A model generated the notes under the pieces. The model was not told the DNA's origin. It did not search any database and was given only the letters and a program-made list of their open reading frames with translations. Source: Pseudomonas chlororaphis subsp. chlororaphis (lineage in GTDB: Bacteria > Pseudomonadota > Gammaproteobacteria > Pseudomonadales > Pseudomonadaceae). From it: DNA of 64,000 nucleotides. The stretch covers positions 186,001 to 250,000 of the forward strand of contig NZ_CP027712.1 in NCBI RefSeq assembly GCF_003945765.1. Reading direction: 5' to 3'. How positions within the stretch are numbered: the stretch's first letter is position 1; each line of letters starts with the position of its first letter. Made by a program: the position numbers and the translations under genes. Shown in pieces: positions 59,310 to 64,000 of the stretch.

Positions 59310-61229
59310 ATGTCGGTTTCTTCCCGCGACGCTTTGCGCGCAGCCTTGCTCTATCTCTTGTTGTCTGTGGTGTGGTTGCAGCTCAGTGGTCATTTATTGA
59401 GCAGTTTCTTCGATGAGTCGAACGATCTGGCGCGCTGGCAACTGATCAACGGGTATCTCTGGGCCCTGGTCAGCGCGGTCCTGATCTTCATCGCGCGGGG
59501 CCGCCTGCTGCGTTTGCTGGGTGCCGACTCCTGGCTGCATCACCAGCGCGAGGACCGCGAGCGTCTGCGCCAGGCGGCCGCCGTGTTCGATTGCACCCGC
59601 GAAGGGGTGCTGGTCAGCGACCGCCGGGGCCAGATCGTCCACGTGAACCGTGCGTTCATCGAGATCACCGGCTATCAGCGCGACGAGGTGCTGGGCCGCC
59701 AGCCGAGCCTGTTCAAGTCCGGGCATCACACGGCGGATTTCTACCAGGCCATGTTCGATTCGCTGAACGCCACGGGCGAGTGGAGCGGCGAGATCTGGAA
59801 CCGGCGCAAGTGCGGCGAGATCTACCCGCAGTGGCAGACCATCCGCGCCATCCGCGATGACGACGGCCAGCTCAGCCACTATGTCGCGGTGTTTTCCGAC
59901 ATCAGCGCGATCAAGGATTCCGAGCACGAACTGGCCCACCTGGCGCACCACGATCCGCTGACCGACTTGCCCAATCGCCTGCTGTTCACCGACCGCGCCG
60001 AGCAGGCCCTGGCGTCGGCGCAGATCCACAAACGCGGCTGTGCGCTGCTGATGGTCGACCTGGATCACTTCAAGATGATCAACGACAGCCTCGGACACAA
60101 TATCGGCGACCGCCTGCTCAAGGCCGTGGCCCAGCGCCTGCAAGGCATGTTCGGCCCGGGCATCACCCTGGCGCGGCTGGGCGGCGACGAGTTCGCGGTG
60201 CTGGTCGAGAGCTGCGCGCAGCCGGGGCAGGCCGCGGTGCTGGCGCAGCGCATCATCGACGGGGTGAAGCAGCCTTTCCTGATGGACGAGAACCAGCTGT
60301 TCATCAATGCCAGCATCGGCATCAGCCTGTTTCCCAGCGATGCCCTGAGCGCCGAGCAACTGTTGCGCAATGCCGATACGGCGCTGTTCAAGGCCAAGAG
60401 CGCCGGGCGCGACAGTTACGCGCTGTACACCGAGGAACTGACGGCCCACGCCCAGCAACGGGTGGAAATTGCCTTCGAATTGCGCCGCGCCCTGGAGCAG
60501 CAGGAGCTGCGGGTGTTCTACCAGCCGGTGCACGACCTTGCCAGCAGCCGCCTGGTCGGGGTCGAGGCGCTGGTGCGCTGGGAGCATCCGCAGCGTGGCC
60601 TGGTTCCGCCTGGGGAGTTCATTCCGATTGCCGAGCGCGCCGGGCTGATCGCCGAGATCGATGCCTGGGTCATGCAGCAGGCCTGCCGGCAGATGTGCCA
60701 ATGGCAGGCGGAGGGCATGGCGTTGTCGTTCGTCGCGGTGAATGTCTCCAGCCGCCTGTTCGCCCGCCGCGAGCTGTACCAGCAGGTGGCCCAGGTGCTG
60801 CACGACACTGGCCTGGACCCGGCCTACCTGGAGCTGGAAGTCACCGAAAGCGCGGTGATGGAAGACCCGGAAGTCGCCCTGGAGCAGATGCACCGCCTGC
60901 GCGAACTGGGGCTGCGCCTGGCCATCGACGACTTCGGCACCGGTTATTCCTCGCTGCTGCGGCTCAAGCGCCTGCCGGTGCAGAAGCTGAAGATCGACCA
61001 GGGTTTTGTCGCCGGCCTGCCGGGGGACGAAGACGACGCGGCGATCTCCCGGGTGATCATCGCCCTGGCCCAGAGCATGGGCATGCAGGTGCACGCCGAA
61101 GGCATCGAACAGGTGGAACAGGCGCGCTTCCTCCTCGACCAGGGCTGCGACCTGGGCCAGGGCTACTGGTTCGGCCGCCCGGTGCCGGCGGCGCAACTGC
61201 AATGGAACCGGGCGCCGCAGATCCACTGA
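59310..61229 (+). CDS. PAS-GGDEF-EAL c-di-GMP phosphodiesterase/cyclase
   Basis: A 639-residue protein: two N-terminal membrane helices (LRAALLYLLLSVVWLQLSG and LINGYLWALVSAVLIFIARG), PAS (about 90-205), GGDEF with intact GGDEF at 291-295, and EAL with E419-A420-L421 plus DDFGTGYSS and KIDQGFV, so catalytic residues for hydrolysis look complete. Position between desA and oscA matches P. aeruginosa PA0285 (pipA) by my memory; the net activity is probably phosphodiesterase. Confidence 0.92.
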   Translation: MSVSSRDALRAALLYLLLSVVWLQLSGHLLSSFFDESNDLARWQLINGYLWALVSAVLIFIARGRLLRLLGADSWLHHQREDRERLRQAAAVFDCTREGVLVSDRRGQIVHVNRAFIEITGYQRDEVLGRQPSLFKSGHHTADFYQAMFDSLNATGEWSGEIWNRRKCGEIYPQWQTIRAIRDDDGQLSHYVAVFSDISAIKDSEHELAHLAHHDPLTDLPNRLLFTDRAEQALASAQIHKRGCALLMVDLDHFKMINDSLGHNIGDRLLKAVAQRLQGMFGPGITLARLGGDEFAVLVESCAQPGQAAVLAQRIIDGVKQPFLMDENQLFINASIGISLFPSDALSAEQLLRNADTALFKAKSAGRDSYALYTEELTAHAQQRVEIAFELRRALEQQELRVFYQPVHDLASSRLVGVEALVRWEHPQRGLVPPGEFIPIAERAGLIAEIDAWVMQQACRQMCQWQAEGMALSFVAVNVSSRLFARRELYQQVAQVLHDTGLDPAYLELEVTESAVMEDPEVALEQMHRLRELGLRLAIDDFGTGYSSLLRLKRLPVQKLKIDQGFVAGLPGDEDDAAISRVIIALAQSMGMQVHAEGIEQVEQARFLLDQGCDLGQGYWFGRPVPAAQLQWNRAPQIH

Positions 61230-61257
61230 TTGCCAGGCTTGCATCGATTCCACCCAA

Positions 61258-61356
61258 TGTAGCCGCTGCCGCAGGCTGCGATCGGCCGGGACGGCCGTGG
61301 CGCGTGAGGACGTAGGAGGACCTGCGGTCCTATCGCAGCCTGCGGCAGCGGCTACA
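61258..61356. repeat. Long perfect REP hairpin
   Basis: 25-bp arms at 61258-61282 and 61332-61356 are exact reverse complements, beginning TGTAGCCGCTGCCGCAGGC. The loop of about 49 nt carries a further short hairpin (AGGACCTGCGGTCCT). A large single BIME after the PAS-GGDEF-EAL gene. Confidence 0.9.
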
Positions 61357-61424
61357 AGGTTTCCTGCCGCCTGAAGAGACGCAACCCCGCGTCAATTCAA
61401 ATAATTTCTTCTGGTTATATAAAC

Positions 61425-61449
61425 ATTCTTAAATAGTATTTTTAAGAAT
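61425..61449. promoter_or_regulatory. AT-rich inverted repeat upstream of oscA, possible CysB site
   Basis: ATTCTTAAA (61425-61433) and TTTAAGAAT (61441-61449), 9-bp arms, 7-bp spacer, inside a strongly AT-rich stretch 61395-61455. CysB sites contain ATTCTTTA-like half-sites and oscA-sbp genes are sulfur-starvation induced, so CysB binding is a reasonable inference. Confidence 0.5.
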
Positions 61450-61528
61450 ATCTGCGCCTATCTACTATTGCCCTCACGCCGCAAGCAGTGCCGCCACTGC
61501 CAGGCACATCTCATTCAGGAGCAACACC

Positions 61529-61711
61529 ATGAGCGCATCTCTTCGTAGCGTTGACGGCCAGGACGAACAAACCATCTTGCGCGAGATTCAAAGCGCATTG
61601 CGCGACCTGCGTTTCGGCGCGGTGGAAATCACCGTGCACAACGCCCAGGTCGTGCAGATCGAACGCAAGGAAAAGTTCCGCCTGCAACACCCTGGCAACA
61701 AACCAAGCTGA
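61529..61711 (+). CDS. oscA: OscA-like DUF2292 small protein
   Basis: A 60-residue protein: [37 protein letters not shown] is the DUF2292 core, as in Pseudomonas OscA, linked to use of organosulfur compounds under sulfur limitation. CAGGAG precedes the ATG. It is the first gene before sbp-cysT-cysW. Confidence 0.9.
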   Translation: MSASLRSVDGQDEQTILREIQSALRDLRFGAVEITVHNAQVVQIERKEKFRLQHPGNKPS

Positions 61712-61768
61712 ACGCCGCACCACCTCTCGCCACGAGAGGCCCGACTGGACAACCGGAGGGCGTCATTC

Positions 61769-61816
61769 ATGACCCCCAATCTGAACCCCAGCGTTCGCCC
61801 ACGAATGCGGGCCTGA
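61769..61816 (+). CDS. Possible 15-codon leader ORF upstream of sbp
   Basis: ATG 61769 to TGA 61814-61816 encodes [15 protein letters not shown], preceded by a strong GGAGGG ribosome site at a good distance, 50 nt before the sbp start. It could be a translated leader that tunes sbp expression; no Cys codons are present, so simple cysteine attenuation is not supported. Could also be chance. Confidence 0.3.
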   Translation: MTPNLNPSVRPRMRA

Positions 61817-61866
61817 TTCGCCATAAGAAAAATGCCAGCACATTAAAAAATTTCGGGAGCTCCATC

Positions 61867-62877
61867 ATGTCGTCGATTCGCCGTTATGCCCTGGCCGCCC
61901 TCGCCAGCGCCGTTTTTGCCGGTTCCGCCGTTGCCAAGGATTACGAGTTGCTCAACGTGTCGTACGACCCGACCCGCGAGCTGTACCAGGACTACAACAG
62001 CGAATTCACAAGCTTCTGGAAAAAGGAACACCCGGGCGACAACGTCAAGATCCAGCAATCCCACGGTGGCTCGGGCAAGCAGGGCCGCGCGGTGATCGAC
62101 GGCCTGCGCGCCGACGTGGTGACCCTGGCCCTGGCCGGCGACATCGATGAAATCGCCAAGCTCGGCAAGACCCTGCCGGCCGACTGGCAAACACGCCTGC
62201 CGGATGCGAGCACGCCCTACACCTCGACCATCGTGTTCCTGGTGCGCAAGGGCAACCCCAAGGGCATCAAGGACTGGGGCGACCTGATCAAGAAAGATGT
62301 GTCGGTGATCACGCCGAACCCGAAAACCTCCGGCGGCGCCCGCTGGAACTTCCTCGCCGCCTGGGCCTATGGCCTGAAAGCCGGTGGCAGCGAAGCCCGT
62401 GCCCAGGAATACGTGAAGGAGCTGTTCAAGCACGTACCGGTGCTGGATACCGGCGCCCGCGGCTCGACCATCACCTTCGTCAACAACGGTCAGGGCGACG
62501 TGTTGCTGGCCTGGGAAAACGAAGCCTTCCTGGCATTGAAGGAAGACGGCGGCGCCGACAAGTTCGACATCGTGGTGCCTTCGCTGTCGATCCTCGCCGA
62601 GCCGCCCGTGGCGGTGGTGGACAAGAACGCCGAGAAAAAGGGCAACACCGAGATCGCCGAGGCCTACCTCAAGCACCTGTACAGCCCGGCTGGCCAGGAG
62701 ATCGCGGCGAAGAACTTCTATCGCCCGCGGGACAAGGACGTCGCGGCCAAATACGCTCAGCAGTTCCCCAAACTGGACCTGGTGACCATCGACAAGGACT
62801 TCGGCGGCTGGAAAACTGCCCAACCGAAATTCTTCAACGATGGCGGGGTGTTCGACCAGATCTACCAGGCGCAGTAA
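61867..62877 (+). CDS. sbp: Periplasmic sulfate-binding protein
   Basis: A 336-residue protein with a signal peptide ([18 protein letters not shown]) and the Sbp/CysP signature: [66 protein letters not shown]. It binds sulfate for CysTWA import. Confidence 0.96.
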   Translation: MSSIRRYALAALASAVFAGSAVAKDYELLNVSYDPTRELYQDYNSEFTSFWKKEHPGDNVKIQQSHGGSGKQGRAVIDGLRADVVTLALAGDIDEIAKLGKTLPADWQTRLPDASTPYTSTIVFLVRKGNPKGIKDWGDLIKKDVSVITPNPKTSGGARWNFLAAWAYGLKAGGSEARAQEYVKELFKHVPVLDTGARGSTITFVNNGQGDVLLAWENEAFLALKEDGGADKFDIVVPSLSILAEPPVAVVDKNAEKKGNTEIAEAYLKHLYSPAGQEIAAKNFYRPRDKDVAAKYAQQFPKLDLVTIDKDFGGWKTAQPKFFNDGGVFDQIYQAQ

Positions 62878-62885
62878 TCTTCAGT

Positions 62886-62962
62886 GGCGAGCCCCGGGCG
62901 GCAAGACATCCAGGGCTCGCCGAACCGCCAGAGCAATAGGCCCGGATTCGTTTCCGGGCTTT
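62886..62962 (+). promoter_or_regulatory. Two hairpins between sbp and cysT
   Basis: GGCGAGCCC / GGGCTCGCC (62886-62894, 62913-62921) and GCCCGGA / TCCGGGC (62940-62946, 62953-62959), the latter followed by only TTT. Likely partial terminator or 3'-stabilising structure giving more binding protein than permease. Confidence 0.5.
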
Positions 62963-62983
62963 GCGTGTCAACCAAGGACTTTT

Positions 62984-63802
62984 ATGTCGCGTCGTATCTC
63001 CCCCGTCATACCCGGCTTCGGGCTGACGCTGGGCTACACCTTGGTGTACCTCAGCCTGATTGTGCTCATACCCCTGGCGGCGATGTTCGTGCATGCCGCC
63101 CAACTCACCTGGGATCAGTTCTGGGCCATTGTCTCGGCGCCGCGGGTCCTCGCCGCGCTCAAACTGAGCTTCGGCACGGCGCTGTACGCGGCGATCATCA
63201 ATGGCGTGATCGGCACGCTGCTGGCCTGGGTGCTGGTGCGCTACAGCTTTCCCGGACGCAAGATCATCGATGCGATGATCGACCTGCCGTTCGCCCTGCC
63301 CACTGCCGTGGCCGGTATCGCGCTGACCGCGCTGTACGCGCCGACCGGCCTGGTCGGCCAGTTCGCCACCGACCTGGGTTTCAAGATCGCCTACACCCCC
63401 CTGGGTATCACCCTGGCGCTGACCTTCGTCACCCTGCCGTTCGTGGTGCGCACCGTGCAGCCGGTGCTGGCCGACATTCCCCGTGAGGTCGAAGAAGCCG
63501 CCGCCTGTCTCGGCGCCAAGCCCTGGCAGGTGTTCCGCCACATCCTGGTACCGGCGCTGCTGCCGGCCTGGCTGACCGGTTTTGCCCTGGCCTTTGCCCG
63601 GGGTGTCGGCGAGTACGGCTCGGTGATCTTCATCGCCGGCAACATGCCGATGAAAACCGAAATCCTGCCGCTGCTGATCATGGTCAAGCTCGACCAGTAC
63701 GATTACACCGGCGCGACCTCCATCGGCGTGTTGATGCTGGTGGTTTCCTTTGTCCTGTTGCTGCTGATCAACCTGTTGCAGCGGCGCATCGAACGACCTT
63801 AA
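62984..63802 (+). CDS. cysT: Sulfate ABC transporter permease CysT
   Basis: A 272-residue inner-membrane permease with the CysU/T features: [45 protein letters not shown] and the EAA loop [48 protein letters not shown]. Start ATG 62984 is preceded by AAGGA. Forms the channel with CysW. Confidence 0.96.
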   Translation: MSRRISPVIPGFGLTLGYTLVYLSLIVLIPLAAMFVHAAQLTWDQFWAIVSAPRVLAALKLSFGTALYAAIINGVIGTLLAWVLVRYSFPGRKIIDAMIDLPFALPTAVAGIALTALYAPTGLVGQFATDLGFKIAYTPLGITLALTFVTLPFVVRTVQPVLADIPREVEEAAACLGAKPWQVFRHILVPALLPAWLTGFALAFARGVGEYGSVIFIAGNMPMKTEILPLLIMVKLDQYDYTGATSIGVLMLVVSFVLLLLINLLQRRIERP

Positions 63803-63815
63803 GGAGGCGCGAACC

Positions 63816-64000
63816 ATGTCCCAATCGTCTATTGCGGCCTCTTCCGTCAACGCTGCCCGTCGTGGCAGCGCCACCTCGCGGCGCATCCTGATCGGCCTTG
63901 GCTGGCTGATCTTCGCCCTGTTCCTGCTGCTGCCGCTGTTTATCGTGGTGTCCCAGGGGCTCAAGCTCGGCCTCGGCGCGTTCTTCGCCGCGATCTTCGA
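63816..64000 (+). CDS. cysW: Sulfate ABC transporter permease CysW (5' part; runs off window)
   Basis: 61 codons are visible from ATG 63816 (AAGGAGG upstream, 13 bp after cysT): [21 protein letters not shown], then [22 protein letters not shown], the first membrane helix, and [14 protein letters not shown]. Identity rests on position after sbp-cysT and the helix pattern. Confidence 0.9.
   Translation, partial: MSQSSIAASSVNAARRGSATSRRILIGLGWLIFALFLLLPLFIVVSQGLKLGLGAFFAAIF

Overview
The window is chromosomal DNA of a fluorescens-group Pseudomonas (protegens/chlororaphis-like by gene content; the species cannot be fixed from sequence reading alone). The DNA is GC-rich with tightly packed, often overlapping genes. 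It carries typical Pseudomonas REP hairpins, and it has Pseudomonas-like gene neighbourhoods (gabD-gabT; desA next to a PAS-GGDEF-EAL gene next to oscA-sbp-cysT-cysW; pgaABCD). No IS element, integrase, CRISPR array or rRNA was seen. One tRNA-Arg(CCG) is present.

Layout. 2-3342: tail of a TonB receptor, then a minus-strand pair (DUF3142 protein and a large periplasmic helical-repeat protein). 3584-7784: three overlapping genes encoding a short periplasmic adaptor, a GAF-like/TM/HlyD fusion and a PqqD-like/M50-protease/HlyD fusion. 7812-11202: GNAT, DUF6916, Tail-Collar protein and a GT39-type membrane glycosyltransferase. 11423-23851: sulfotransferase, a 2532-residue LEPR-XLL/DUF4347/17x Ig-like surface protein, a TolC-like outer-membrane factor, APS kinase, Asp/Asn beta-hydroxylase-like enzyme and a second sulfotransferase. 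23817-25962: slipin and NfeD. 26186-27609: YbaK deacylase, DUF2789 and a Phd/RelE-type toxin-antitoxin pair. 27714-32794: MarR-FUSC-DUF1656-HlyD-OMF efflux operon. 32887-35352: a membrane hypothetical and a DUF945 protein. 35665-41981: pgaABCD for PNAG exopolysaccharide. 42214-47533: PEBP protein, VWA lipoprotein, ECF sigma and probable anti-sigma, small hypotheticals. 47641-51679: tRNA-Arg, then a Crp/Fnr regulator, a sigma factor and an R-body (Reb) gene cluster. 52045-54951: gabD and gabT. 55091-61229: response regulator-HDOD, PAS-GGDEF, DesA desaturase, PAS-GGDEF-EAL. 61529-64000: oscA, sbp, cysT, start of cysW.

Most interesting: 3584-7784 plus 11423-23851 look like one export-and-decoration system. 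Three HlyD-type adaptors, one fused to an intact site-2-type protease and a PqqD-like domain, together with a TolC-like pore, could export the giant protein without any ABC transporter, RND pump or RTX signal in the locus. The LEPR motif at the protein's N-terminus could be the recognition site. The same locus encodes a private PAPS supply (APS kinase), two sulfotransferases and a beta-hydroxylase, which suggests post-translational sulfation/hydroxylation. This recalls the rax locus of Xanthomonas but with different transport parts. Functional linkage is inference; the gene families and overlaps are read directly from the sequence.

The R-body cluster with its own regulators is a second accessory system. 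Surface-life functions (giant adhesin, PNAG, two c-di-GMP enzymes) are enriched in the window.
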